Positions 1 through 8,191 of a stretch of 64,000 nt of DNA are shown one piece after another. Every line of letters begins with the position of its first letter. The first letter of the stretch is position 1. Source of the DNA: Nitrososphaerales archaeon (GTDB lineage: Archaea > Thermoproteota > Nitrososphaeria > Nitrososphaerales > CADDZS01); NCBI GenBank assembly GCA_030041355.1, contig JASHNZ010000019.1, forward strand, positions 92,042 to 156,041, read 5' to 3'. The position numbers and the translations under genes are program-made. Below the pieces are notes generated by a model. The model made no database searches and was not told where the DNA came from. It saw only the letters and a program-made list of their open reading frames with translations.

Positions 1-393
1 TATGTCATCCATCGTAAATTCCCCTCTGGATAAGTAAGGGCGATACGATCTCGCAATGTCATGGTCTAACGTTCCGCAGGTTGTAATCAAAGCATCACAT
101 AATCTACGCTTTACGAACTCTTTGATCACCCCTCGGGTCCCTGTCGCCACTATCGCAGCCGGGAAAGATAGGAATTTGAAACAATTTTTATCCCTGCACA
201 TCCGTTCTAAGATCTCCAATGCAGTTCCCAGATTTCTCGCCTGAAAACCACCAGATTGAGACATCTGTTCAAAGATTTCATTTACCGACGTCTGTTCTCG
301 TACTTCGATGTCTCGGATTGTGGGAAACGAGGCACCAAGTCCGAATTTGCGCTGTGATCGCTTAACTCCCTTAGTTTGTCTCCTGCCAGACAA
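1..393 (-). CDS. dys: Deoxyhypusine synthase, N-terminal part (cut by window edge)
   Basis: Deoxyhypusine synthase transfers an aminobutyl group from spermidine, using NAD, onto a lysine of archaeal aIF5A. The reverse strand is open from the left edge to a TTG at 391-393, giving 131 visible codons. Seen residues include GGFQARNLGTALEILERM (about 48-65), followed by an ATGTRGVIKEFV stretch and a DALITTCGTLDHDI stretch, which match the family's NAD-binding first half (GGFQA.NLG and the V.TT.G...D block). An in-frame stop precedes the TTG directly, so this start is well fixed. The gene is divergent from the hydrate dehydratase and probably shares an AT-rich promoter with it. The C-terminal half with the catalytic lysine lies outside the window. 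Confidence 0.85.
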   Translation of the reverse strand, partial: MSGRRQTKGVKRSQRKFGLGASFPTIRDIEVREQTSVNEIFEQMSQSGGFQARNLGTALEILERMCRDKNCFKFLSFPAAIVATGTRGVIKEFVKRRLCDALITTCGTLDHDIARSYRPYLSRGEFTMDDI

Positions 394-430
394 TTATCTC
401 TCAGCTAAATCTCGAAAGATGAAACGCATC

Positions 431-440
431 TTTTATACTT
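431..440. promoter_or_regulatory. Divergent TATA box between dys and nnrD
   Basis: The block TTTTATACTT reads as a TATA-like element on the plus strand and as GTATAAAA on the minus strand. It lies about 40 bases from the dys TTG (393) and about 45 bases from the GTG at 481. It may serve both genes. The element overlaps the upstream TTG at 439, which makes that TTG an unlikely start for the hydrate dehydratase. Confidence 0.5.
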
Positions 441-480
441 GATTTTCGTACCAATCAAAAACCGAAGGTCTAAAGCAACT

Positions 481-1362
481 GTGGCAAGCGATTACATTGA
501 AACTTCTGAGGAAATTGTGAACAAGGTCATTCAGCCTAGGCATATAGGCTCCCACAAAGGAGATAATGGTGTTGTTGCGGTCGTAGGGGGTTCAAGAGTT
601 TTTCACGGCGCGCCCTTTTTCACGTCCATTTCTGCGGCGAGAGCTGGGGCGGACATGGTATACCTCGCCGTTCCGAAGCTGATCGCCGCCTCGATTAGAG
701 CTCTCACTCCGGATTTGATCGTTTTCCCTCTGGCTGATGCGAAGCTCACAAGAGGCGCGGCCGATGCTTTTCTGAAGTGGCTTCCAGAAATTGATTCCTT
801 GGTTTTGGGACCGGGGCTGGGAAGGCAGAATCTCGAAGGTGCGAGAAAAATTATCTCGCAAGTGGCCTTGGAAAGAAAGGTGAGAGTATCTCTCGACGCG
901 GAAGCCCAGAGCGTTGAAATGTACTCGTTTCTAAAAGGGAAGGATTGTATCACAACGCCGCATCCTGGTGAATTCAAAAGAGTCTTCAAAATCGATCCTG
1001 GCGATTCTCTTGAAGAAAAAGCAAGATCTGTAAAGTCGAAGGCAGAGGAATTTGGAATCACGATATTGATGAAAGCTCACGAATCGATCATTTCCGATGG
1101 AGAGCGGGTCTTTGTAAACAGGACAGGAGGCGCAGCGATGACTTGCGGAGGTATTGGTGATACAATATCTGGAGTGATTGGGGCATTCAGTGCCCAAGCT
1201 GTCGGAACAAGTCTTAGGGCGGTAGAGATTGTTGCAGCAGCCTCATATGCCGTAGGACGGGCAGGTGAAAAGGCGGAGAGCATCAAAGGGTTTCATATCG
1301 TCGCTACTGACATAATAGAGCAGCTTCCTTCTGTTCTAAAGCCCTTCGATAAACAAGCTTGA
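481..1362 (+). CDS. nnrD: ADP-dependent NAD(P)H-hydrate dehydratase
   Basis: This enzyme repairs damaged cofactor by dehydrating NADHX and NADPHX in an ADP-dependent reaction. It has the ribokinase-like fold. Visible motifs are HKGDNGVVAVVGGS near the start, VLGPGLGR in the middle, TPHPGEFKRVF, and the nucleotide/catalytic signature GGAAMTCGGIGDTISGVIG with the expected Asp. It is a stand-alone C-terminal-type domain of about 293 residues; no epimerase (YjeF N) domain is fused. The frame also extends to a TTG at 439, but that codon lies inside the TATA box, so GTG 481 is preferred. A methyltransferase gene follows on the same strand. Confidence 0.88.
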   Translation: MASDYIETSEEIVNKVIQPRHIGSHKGDNGVVAVVGGSRVFHGAPFFTSISAARAGADMVYLAVPKLIAASIRALTPDLIVFPLADAKLTRGAADAFLKWLPEIDSLVLGPGLGRQNLEGARKIISQVALERKVRVSLDAEAQSVEMYSFLKGKDCITTPHPGEFKRVFKIDPGDSLEEKARSVKSKAEEFGITILMKAHESIISDGERVFVNRTGGAAMTCGGIGDTISGVIGAFSAQAVGTSLRAVEIVAAASYAVGRAGEKAESIKGFHIVATDIIEQLPSVLKPFDKQA

Positions 1363-1422
1363 AGATCCTAAGAATTCCTTGATCTCGAATCCGTGCAGCT
1401 CCTTTCAGGTGTTTTCAGCATT

Positions 1423-2133
1423 ATGAGCGAAGCGAAACAATTCGGGCTCGGAGAGGACTGGCACTCAGTGGAGGAGGTACTGAAAGAGATTATTCCAGTA
1501 TACGACAAAACTAATCGTTACATATCTTTGGGCTCAGATCTTAAGATCAGAAAAACTGGTCTGGCTTTGCTCAAACAATCCTTGAGAAATCCTTCAGAAT
1601 CACTGATAGTTGATCTGGGCTGTGGCACTGGAAGAATGACAAAATTGCTTGGAGTTCCCTCCGTCATGTTGGACGCTCTAAGGCCGATGATGAAGGTTGC
1701 CAAGGAACGTAACTTGGATGCTGAAGGAGTACTCGCAATCTTTGAGAATTTGCCTTTAAAGAAAGGAATCTTTCAAGGAGCGATGGCCGGCTTTGCCATA
1801 CGGGATGCAAGAAGGCTAAGGGATGCGCTCTCAGAGATCAATGAAATACTTCGAGTGGGAGGCTTCTTTCTCGTCGTCGATCTTTCCAAACCTGATTCGA
1901 TTTTAAGAAAACGCGTGATAGCCTTGTACTGGCGTGTTCTGGCCCCTCTCATTGCTTTCTTTGCGGCTGGTCGACTGGGATTACGATTTGCGGCGCTGTC
2001 AACTACTTATCAAAGGCTTCCAACAAATTCGGAATTCTTGAATCTCGCGGAAGAGGCAGGTTTTGATCTAGTTGCCTCGAAATACTTCATGCTTGGAGGC
2101 GCGAGCAGTCTTCTGTTTCGCAAGCATGCTTAG
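1423..2133 (+). CDS. Class I SAM methyltransferase, UbiE/MenG-like
   Basis: Predicted S-adenosylmethionine-dependent methyltransferase of 236 residues. Motif I is VDLGCGTGRMTKLLG, and the post-I region, the VGGFFLVVDLSKPDS block and a late TTYQRLPTNSEFLNLAEEAGF follow the order of UbiE/MenG enzymes (FSKP, YLP.S...FP). That family methylates demethyl-menaquinone or related quinones, so a quinone C-methylation role is a reasonable inference, but the substrate cannot be read from sequence. An in-frame GTG at 1393 would add ten residues; ATG 1423 matches the conserved length better. Its end overlaps the asparaginase end by four bases. Confidence 0.7.
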   Translation: MSEAKQFGLGEDWHSVEEVLKEIIPVYDKTNRYISLGSDLKIRKTGLALLKQSLRNPSESLIVDLGCGTGRMTKLLGVPSVMLDALRPMMKVAKERNLDAEGVLAIFENLPLKKGIFQGAMAGFAIRDARRLRDALSEINEILRVGGFFLVVDLSKPDSILRKRVIALYWRVLAPLIAFFAAGRLGLRFAALSTTYQRLPTNSEFLNLAEEAGFDLVASKYFMLGGASSLLFRKHA

Positions 2134-3170
2134 AATTTCAGTCTGGGATCTCCAAGATAAGGTGGTTCGCGACTAGGATCCTTGTCAGCCGGCAGAACTG
2201 CGACATGGCTTTTACTCATGGAGTTAAATCTGAAAGCTCGCTGAAGCATTTCAGTATTCCTTGATGCCCCAAATCTTCCATATTTATCAATCGCAACTAC
2301 TCCAGCAGTTCCAACTCCTCTTCTGTCTGTCAGAATTTTGATTGCCGCATCACATGCTGATTGAGCGTCCACACCGAACCTCATGAAATCGCACACAGAT
2401 TTGCAGAGAGAGACGCGAATTATTTCCTCCCCGGCTCCGGTTGCACTAGCAGCACCGGAGAGATTATCTGCATAAATCCCTGCTCCTATTAGGGCAGAGT
2501 CGCCCACACGGCCAGGTAGTTTCAGCCACCTGCCGCCAGTTGATACCCCGGCACAGAGGTTGAATGTGGAATCGATCGCGACCGCTCCAACAGTATCCGC
2601 TTGCTCTGGAGGTCGGGGTGAACTGCCTTCCAGGTATTCTCTCAAAAGCTTGTAGTTTTTGGGCCATGCTCTAACTTTTCCCTTTTCCATTGTTGAGAGA
2701 TTTCGCCGATACTGTAACACGCGCAAAGCAGACGGACTGAGTGGCTCGACCGGATAGCCGATCGCCTTGCTGAATTTGATTAGATCTTTATCTCCGACAA
2801 GTAATATATGATCAGATCGTTCCATCACTTTCCGCGCAAGGGAAATGGGGTTTTTGGAAACACTGACGTTTCCTATAGCCCCACAGCTCAAGTTTCCTGC
2901 CATTATCGACGCGTCGGCTGTAACCGTTCCTTCTAGAGAGAGCGATGACCCAGATCCAGCATTAAAGACCTCCGAATCCTCAAGAACCCTGATTGCTTCC
3001 TCAACAGCGTCCAAGGAAGAGCCTCCCCTTTTCTTGAGTATCCTATAGCCCGCCTCTGCACTCTTTGCGAGGACGCTTTTGCGCTTTGCAATTTCAGAGC
3101 CAACGCCCGGAACAAAGGAACCTGCCCCGCCGTGGACGATTATCCCATAGTCTGTTGTTCGATTTGCCAT
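2130..3170 (-). CDS. Isoaspartyl peptidase / L-asparaginase (Ntn hydrolase)
   Basis: Plant-type asparaginase/isoaspartyl aminopeptidase of 346 residues. These enzymes cleave themselves to expose an N-terminal threonine nucleophile. The self-cleavage site is visible as ADTVGAVAIDSTFNLCAGVS, with Thr after Asp, followed by STGGRWLKLPGRVGDSALIG, which carries the substrate-binding GRVGDS motif. The N-terminus IIVHGGAGSFVPG is the classical beginning of the family. ATG 3170 is preferred over the TTG at 3200. Role: hydrolysis of isoaspartyl dipeptides or asparagine during protein turnover. Divergent from the PadR gene, separated by an AT-rich promoter region. Confidence 0.9.
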   Translation of the reverse strand: MANRTTDYGIIVHGGAGSFVPGVGSEIAKRKSVLAKSAEAGYRILKKRGGSSLDAVEEAIRVLEDSEVFNAGSGSSLSLEGTVTADASIMAGNLSCGAIGNVSVSKNPISLARKVMERSDHILLVGDKDLIKFSKAIGYPVEPLSPSALRVLQYRRNLSTMEKGKVRAWPKNYKLLREYLEGSSPRPPEQADTVGAVAIDSTFNLCAGVSTGGRWLKLPGRVGDSALIGAGIYADNLSGAASATGAGEEIIRVSLCKSVCDFMRFGVDAQSACDAAIKILTDRRGVGTAGVVAIDKYGRFGASRNTEMLQRAFRFNSMSKSHVAVLPADKDPSREPPYLGDPRLKF

Positions 3171-3254
3171 TTTAGGAACCTGAAAAAACGAATCCAGCAA
3201 GGTTGTACGCGATATTTACAATTTTTTAATAGCTTGTGAAACCGTCTCAGGGCT

Positions 3255-3656
3255 ATGTCGAGAAGCGGAAATGACGTCTTCGCTCCCAAAGGGCTACTAA
3301 AGATGCTTATCCTAAAAATTGCGACTCAGCGCGCCACAACAGGTGTTGAGATAATGGATGAAGTGCCAAAAATGACTAACAACGTTTGGTCCCCCAGCCC
3401 AGGATCAGTCTACTATTTGCTCGGCGAAATGGAGGAAGCCGGTCTCATAATTCACGTTCCGACCGGGGAGGCAGGAGTAAAGCGCTATGTCTCTTCGGAG
3501 AAGGGCAAGCTTAACCTCGAAAATTTCAAACTTGATGCCCAGAAAAATCTGTACAAACAAATGACTATGCTCAAAATTCTTTCCGACCTTGCGGATAACA
3601 GTAGTGTTTCGCAAGCAATCTCAACTCTGACAAAAAAAATCGAAGCCCAGAACTAA
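3255..3656 (+). CDS. PadR-family transcriptional regulator
   Basis: A 133-residue winged-helix regulator. The N-terminal part shows the PadR hallmark: GLLKMLILKIATQ, then GVEIMDEV, then SPGSVYYLLGEMEEAGLI, which form the recognition helix and wing. A short C-terminal helical part probably mediates dimerisation. PadR proteins usually repress neighbouring genes until a ligand binds; no ligand can be inferred here. It sits directly upstream of gar1 and divergent from the asparaginase gene, so the asparaginase promoter is the nearest possible target. Confidence 0.85.
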   Translation: MSRSGNDVFAPKGLLKMLILKIATQRATTGVEIMDEVPKMTNNVWSPSPGSVYYLLGEMEEAGLIIHVPTGEAGVKRYVSSEKGKLNLENFKLDAQKNLYKQMTMLKILSDLADNSSVSQAISTLTKKIEAQN

Positions 3657-3730
3657 GTTCGTCTTGGTCAACGTGAGCTTTCTAATTTTGACAAGCCTTT
3701 TAATAATGTCTCACAAAGAAACGAAACGAT

Positions 3731-4063
3731 TTGCAAGAAGTAGGTACTGTTCTCCATCTTGCTAGAAGTGGCAGGTTGATTCTCAAGGCTTCATCTCAAG
3801 TATCAGATGGTACTTTGCTTGTAGATGAGAACGGCCGTCGCACCGGGAGAGTAATTGAAACAATTGGGCCAGTTGTATCACCATATCTCTCGGTACAGCC
3901 CATGACTGAAAGAGTTGAGAGACTCGTCGGAACAAAACTGTTTGTTTCACAATCGCAGTCAGCAGAAAACGCTGAGAGGAGAGGCGTAAGATTCGGAGGC
4001 AAGAAAGACAATTTTGGACGCAGGCGAAGCGAGAAAAGGGGAAGACGGCGCGGGACGGACTAG
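3731..4063 (+). CDS. gar1: H/ACA RNP protein Gar1
   Basis: Gar1 is a core component of the H/ACA guide RNP, which binds Cbf5 and promotes pseudouridylation of rRNA. The 110-residue protein begins at a TTG and shows the family beta-barrel: VGTVLHLARSGRLILKAS, then GRRTGRVIETIGPVVSPYLS, where the IGPV.SPY motif is diagnostic. The tail is rich in Arg, Gly and Lys, typical of RNA-binding extensions. The next gene, TFB, starts 28 bases downstream on the same strand; Gar1-TFB linkage is widespread in archaea and suggests one transcript. Confidence 0.9.
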   Translation: MQEVGTVLHLARSGRLILKASSQVSDGTLLVDENGRRTGRVIETIGPVVSPYLSVQPMTERVERLVGTKLFVSQSQSAENAERRGVRFGGKKDNFGRRRSEKRGRRRGTD

Positions 4064-4091
4064 GAGAAAATAGGAGATTCTGGTAATCATC

Positions 4092-5054
4092 ATGTATCCC
4101 GCCAAGAGAGAAGAGGGGCGTCTTAACGTCAGCGAATGTCCTCATTGCAGGGAGAAATTAATTGGGGATTTTGACAGAGGCGAAATATTTTGTCCGAAAT
4201 GTGGCTTCGTCCTTCACGATCAAGCTGTAGATCAAAGCGCCGAATGGAAATCCATGGACTATGAAGAAAGAATGAAACACGTGCGCGTGGGGCTCCCTAG
4301 CACCAATACGCTGCATGATTTTGGATTAACCACAGACATTTCCTCCGATATGAGGGATTCGCACGGCAAGTATCTCGACCCGTACAATCGGCAGACCGCT
4401 CAACGAATGAAAAAGTGGCAGAGCAGGATCAGAACATCCTCGTCTGGAGAAAGGAGCCTTTCGATCGCTTTGGGCAAGATAACCGAAGCCGCGGACAGTA
4501 TGGGACTGCCTCCCTCCGTAGTCGAAGAAGCTTCTCACATTTTCAGAAAATCTGCGAAAGCTGCTGTTTCCAAGAGCAAATCAATTTCGGGAATGGCCGC
4601 TGCCTCGATTTATCTTGCTTGCAGACGTAGCAACGTTAACCGTTCTCTCAAGGAGATCTCAAAGGCAGCAGGAGTCCAAAGCAGAGCTGCGGCGAAATAC
4701 TATCGACTCTTGATAAATCAAGTTGAGCATAACTATATTCCCCCGCCTAGTGTTCAAAAGTACATTTCAAAACTTGTGAACAAAGAGAAAATCAATCCAA
4801 GGGTCGAACGCCTTGCTCTTGAGCTTGCAGAGAAAGCCAACGAAAGCGAAATTTCAAGCGGCAAGACCCCGGCCGGTCTCGCAGCTGCGTACGTCTACAT
4901 TGCCTCAGTTCTATCAGGTGAACATATCCCTCAGAGAGAGATTGCGGAATACGCTGAAGTCACTGAGGTAACAGTCAGAAACAGATGTCGCGAGATCTTA
5001 GAGAAGTTTGTGATTAGACAGAAACTAAGAGTCGCTCTACTAGCTGCATTTTAG
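4092..5054 (+). CDS. tfb: Transcription initiation factor TFB
   Basis: TFB binds the TBP-TATA complex and recruits RNA polymerase. The 320-residue protein has an N-terminal zinc ribbon (CPHC then CPKCG, residues about 16-38), a B-reader/linker region with SSDMRDSHGKYLDP, and two cyclin-like repeats; the repeats show GMAAASIYLACRRSNV and GLAAAYVYIASVLSGE. The final segment ISEVTEVTVRNRCREI-type recognition helix (here AEVTEVTVRNRCREIL) binds the BRE. Length is normal for the family. It follows Gar1 closely. A second basal factor (TFE-beta-like) lies 650 bases downstream. Confidence 0.96.
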   Translation: MYPAKREEGRLNVSECPHCREKLIGDFDRGEIFCPKCGFVLHDQAVDQSAEWKSMDYEERMKHVRVGLPSTNTLHDFGLTTDISSDMRDSHGKYLDPYNRQTAQRMKKWQSRIRTSSSGERSLSIALGKITEAADSMGLPPSVVEEASHIFRKSAKAAVSKSKSISGMAAASIYLACRRSNVNRSLKEISKAAGVQSRAAAKYYRLLINQVEHNYIPPPSVQKYISKLVNKEKINPRVERLALELAEKANESEISSGKTPAGLAAAYVYIASVLSGEHIPQREIAEYAEVTEVTVRNRCREILEKFVIRQKLRVALLAAF

Positions 5055-5702
5055 CCTGTTTCATATGTTTCGAAAGAGCTACTGTCCACTACTAGAGCTA
5101 TGATTATCCCTTTGGAACAAGGGGATTGCATGCCAGGGATTGTTTAGCGATCGATTGTCCTAATCAAATAATTAATGCGTGGAAGAAATCTTCTTCGAGC
5201 TCTTCACTTTTGAGAGCGGTTGATAGCGAAATAAAACTGTCCTAGTGCAAAAATTCTTTTTTGGCGTGTTTTTGCGTTTGTCATATGCACCTAGCGAAAA
5301 AGCAAAATCTCTTCACGTGCTGAGAAATGTGCAGATTTCAATCGCGACGAATGTACTTCATTCCTGGGTCAAAGTTGTTTCAATCACTGAGATCCGGGAG
5401 AATCTCTCGCTAAAAGAGCGAAATGACGGATATTATTCACGATCACGAGAGTTGAGAAGAGCCTGTTAGGCCATTACAGAGAAAGTTCGTAATTTATCTC
5501 AAAAATCTAGAAGTCAGCCAAGACCATGGTCCTAAGAAGCATCAACAGGAGTGGTCAATTTATCCCATCTCACAGGGGGCATCCATAACCGATACTGCAA
5601 GAAGGAAGGCAGTCGATGATCGGTCTAAATGTATTAGCTAAACAAGAAGGTTTAATTCGTACTTCGCCCCTATTTACTTTTACTCTGCATTTCTTGTAGC
5701 CG
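5055..5702. other. Intergenic region, no gene recognised
   Basis: About 650 bases between TFB and the TFE-beta-like gene. One 74-codon frame exists (5245-5469 plus) but its translation has no family features and its composition is not protein-like. No tRNA-like arm or convincing C/D box was seen. The last 60 bases before 5703 are AT-rich and probably contain the promoter of the next gene. The length is unusual for this compact window, so an untranslated RNA is possible but unsupported. Confidence 0.4.
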
Positions 5703-6173
5703 GTGAACGTGGTGGCTGTATTAGTTACGAAAGAAGAAGAGACCTTGCTCGATCTTACGTCTAAAGTCTACAAACTTGTGGTCGAGCATGGCAAAAATGG
5801 TGTGTTGCAAAGTGAACTGTGGAAAGACCTTACCCTCACGAGCCGAGACGGATCAAGACTCGCCATACGCCTTGAGAGACGGGGCATGATCAGGAGAGAC
5901 AAATTGCTTGAGGGAGGGAGATGGACCTACAAGCTTACGGCTCTTCGGATGCCTGTCCACATTGAATCGATTGAACAAGCTCCCTGTATCACGTGTCCTT
6001 ATGAGACCAAATGTTCTCTCACAGGAATTGTCAGTCCTTTGTCGTGCCCGTGGCTTGTCGAATGGGTTACTAAAGAATACAGCGAGATAACAAACCTCGT
6101 AGCCCCGATCCTGAAGAAGCCGATTTCGGGAAGGATCGTAAGAGCGACCGTGGCAGCGTCTCGAGTAAAGTAG
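5703..6173 (+). CDS. TFE-beta / RPC34-like factor with Fe-S cysteines
   Basis: A 156-residue protein with an N-terminal winged-helix domain (about 15-80, including YKLVVEHGKNGVLQSELWKD and RLAIRLERRGMIRR) and a C-terminal cysteine cluster C95, C98, C104 and C115 in the arrangement Cx2Cx5Cx10C. This architecture matches archaeal TFE-beta, the homologue of eukaryotic RNA polymerase III subunit RPC34/hRPC39, which carries a cubane Fe-S cluster and helps open the promoter. The assignment rests on the combination of winged helix and cysteine spacing. Alternative: another wHTH protein with a metal site. GTG 5703 is the first start, with other GTG codons close by. Confidence 0.72.
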   Translation: MNVVAVLVTKEEETLLDLTSKVYKLVVEHGKNGVLQSELWKDLTLTSRDGSRLAIRLERRGMIRRDKLLEGGRWTYKLTALRMPVHIESIEQAPCITCPYETKCSLTGIVSPLSCPWLVEWVTKEYSEITNLVAPILKKPISGRIVRATVAASRVK

Positions 6174-6198
6174 CCCGCAACGCTACTTTACCTCCAAC

Positions 6199-6209
6199 TT
6201 TTTTCTTTT
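6199..6209 (+). terminator. Poly-T terminator after TFE-beta-like gene
   Basis: A run of ten T residues broken by one C, 26 bases after the stop of the TFE-beta-like gene and before the rlmE promoter. Archaeal RNA polymerase terminates at such T-runs without needing a stem-loop. Confidence 0.4.
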
Positions 6210-6299
6210 GATTCCTCTAAGATCATTTTTTTCTGAAGAATCATATATTGTAGCGTTTTCGGGAATATTCATCATTCATCAACGAGCGGGCACTAAAGC

Positions 6300-6998
6300 A
6301 TGCGACTAGAAGAGGCAAAGCGAGATTACTACCGGCGACGCGCAAAAGAGGAAGGCTACAGGAGCAGAGCGGCCTTCAAACTCAAACAGCTGAATAACAA
6401 ATATCAGCTTATGCGCAGAGGTTCGAAGGTCGTGGACATTGGAGCGGCGCCAGGCGGATGGACGCAAGTAAGCTCAGAACTCGTGGGAAATGTCGGACAA
6501 GTCATTGGTATCGATCTTGAACCCATAAAAGCTGTGTCAAAGAACACAATTATCCTTCTGGAAGATATCACTTCTTCCACGGTTGTCGAGAGCATCACAA
6601 ATGCTCTGCGAGGAAACAAAGCCGATCTCGTTTTGGCTGATCTCTCGCCCAAGCTCTCCGGCGTATGGGACATGGATCATTACAAACAAATTGACCTTTG
6701 CAATTCGGCGATAGACCTCCTCCCGCCAATTCTAAAAAACGGAGGCTCCAGCGTCATGAAGGCGTTCGACGGCGATGAATTTCAAGGTCTAGTGAAGAGA
6801 TTGAAACAAAGCTTTGAGCGCGTAGAGATCTCAAAGCCCAATGCGAGTAGAAAAGAGAGCAGTGAAATGTACCTAGTGGGCTTGGATTTCACCGGGCAAG
6901 TTCCAAAACGACATTCCGAAGTATATCAATCGTTGCATCCGTCCGGAGGGCATTTGGATTCAGCCTTGTCCGACTGGCACGAGAACCCAGCGACATGA
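6300..6998 (+). CDS. rlmE: RlmE/FtsJ-type RNA 2'-O-methyltransferase
   Basis: SAM-dependent methyltransferase that 2'-O-methylates ribose in rRNA or tRNA. Visible are the N-terminal RSRAAFKLKQLN segment with the first catalytic Lys, motif I VVDIGAAPGGWTQV, LVLADLSPKLSG with the catalytic Asp, and VMKAFDGDEF with the second Lys, giving the K-D-K-E tetrad with the Glu in RKESSEMYLVGL. The family normally ends near that last motif, about residue 200. The remaining 30 residues run antisense into the Trm1 gene and may be a non-conserved extension. Confidence 0.9.
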   Translation: MRLEEAKRDYYRRRAKEEGYRSRAAFKLKQLNNKYQLMRRGSKVVDIGAAPGGWTQVSSELVGNVGQVIGIDLEPIKAVSKNTIILLEDITSSTVVESITNALRGNKADLVLADLSPKLSGVWDMDHYKQIDLCNSAIDLLPPILKNGGSSVMKAFDGDEFQGLVKRLKQSFERVEISKPNASRKESSEMYLVGLDFTGQVPKRHSEVYQSLHPSGGHLDSALSDWHENPAT

Positions 6999-8103
6999 GT
7001 TTCTCGAGTACCGCGGTGGTCTTTGGCATAGAGGTCCCTTTTTTCAAATGAATGGAATTCAAATCAAAGTACAGTGGCAGATCTAGCTCCTCCGCGAATA
7101 CGGAAAGCTCAGACATTTTTTTGCATCTGCCAACAAAGTCTCTCGCCTGAATATTCCCAATCCAAAGCGGGCCTCCGAACGCCACGCGACCTCCTCTTTC
7201 TCTGCCTCCGTGCCCGCAATCGGGGCAGATCGAAACCTCTGATCCGCGCTGATTCAAAGATTTGTCTCGCGTCTGAGAAGAGCTATCTCTCACAGAGAAG
7301 AATTCGTCACGCGAAATAATCGACCGATACCCGCACTTGAAGCAGTGCAGGATAAATCCGATCTTCTTTTCATTTTCTTTGGAGTACGGGTTCCCGACTT
7401 TGACTGAAAAGTAAATGCGAAAATAATGCATGTCATGGTGACAGAACATCGGCTCAATTCCTGTCTCCAGTCTCATCGCCGTCTGAGAAGCAAGCCCGTA
7501 GAGCAGTCTCATTCCCACTTCATGGCAATAATCGGTGCGCAAGGACAGTCCGAGATATTTTCGCAATGCTACTCTGGGATACACTCCGCAAAGCACTGCG
7601 CTGTCGGTTGCGGTCAAGGAGACCAAGCCGCCATCTTTAGCGGCGCGTATTGCGCAATCGACAAAGTCGCTTGGACTTCCAAAGGGGTCTACGTCGAGAA
7701 AATCAAATCGTTCTCCATCATTTTGGACTCGCGAAGCAAGAAAAGAGCAGACCTCGGATCGCGAAAAGACGCATTTGCCTTCAACATCATTCATTTTGGC
7801 CGATTTCTTCGCGAACTCCAAAGCCTTCGAATTAATATCATTCAAGAATACTTGGTCAATTGAAGACACTTCTTTTGCAACTCTGATTCCTCTCGCACCC
7901 GTTCCAGTGAGCGAATCTGCGAAACTTTGCCTAGATTTTGCAGATCGCTCCAAGGAGTATGCACTGTAGCAAACAATGGAAACGTCCCGCACGAACCTTC
8001 CTCTGGGATTGAAGAACGCGGGCATCATTTTGGGTTCGTCAAGTGAAGGGACCTCAAGAATTGTCTGGCCTTCTCGGTAAACTGAGGTTGGCGCCATCTG
8101 CAT
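6889..8103 (-). CDS. trm1: tRNA (guanine26-N2)-dimethyltransferase Trm1
   Basis: Trm1 dimethylates G26 at the base of the tRNA D and anticodon arms. The 404-residue protein shows LTGTGARGIRVAKEV (SAM motif), the catalytic DVDPFGSPSDFVDCA, SLTATDSAVLCGV, and a C-terminal zinc-ribbon-like part with CFKCGYR and CPDCGHGG. The final RTRLNPNALRTDA is the conserved substrate-binding end, so the frame is real through its stop. It is convergent with rlmE and overlaps it by 110 bases. ATG 8103 and ATG 8097 are both possible starts. Confidence 0.93.
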   Translation of the reverse strand: MQMAPTSVYREGQTILEVPSLDEPKMMPAFFNPRGRFVRDVSIVCYSAYSLERSAKSRQSFADSLTGTGARGIRVAKEVSSIDQVFLNDINSKALEFAKKSAKMNDVEGKCVFSRSEVCSFLASRVQNDGERFDFLDVDPFGSPSDFVDCAIRAAKDGGLVSLTATDSAVLCGVYPRVALRKYLGLSLRTDYCHEVGMRLLYGLASQTAMRLETGIEPMFCHHDMHYFRIYFSVKVGNPYSKENEKKIGFILHCFKCGYRSIISRDEFFSVRDSSSQTRDKSLNQRGSEVSICPDCGHGGRERGGRVAFGGPLWIGNIQARDFVGRCKKMSELSVFAEELDLPLYFDLNSIHLKKGTSMPKTTAVLEKLMSLGSRASRTRLNPNALRTDATIDILRNVVLELAR

Positions 8104-8191
8104 CTCTTTGAACAGTTTTAAATTGCCGAATCACTGATTAATTTACACTTTTCCTCCTGTACTAACCAACTTGGAGTGTTCTCACTAGACA

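Noticed and set aside
439-480. Longer N-terminus of the NAD(P)H-hydrate dehydratase starting at TTG 439
   Set aside because: The TTG overlaps a TATA-like block, and GTG 481 gives the family length; the extra residues have no conserved features.
5245-5469. A 74-codon plus-strand frame between TFB and the TFE-beta-like gene
   Set aside because: No family features and composition unlike the neighbouring proteins; start is GTG without a promoter box in place.
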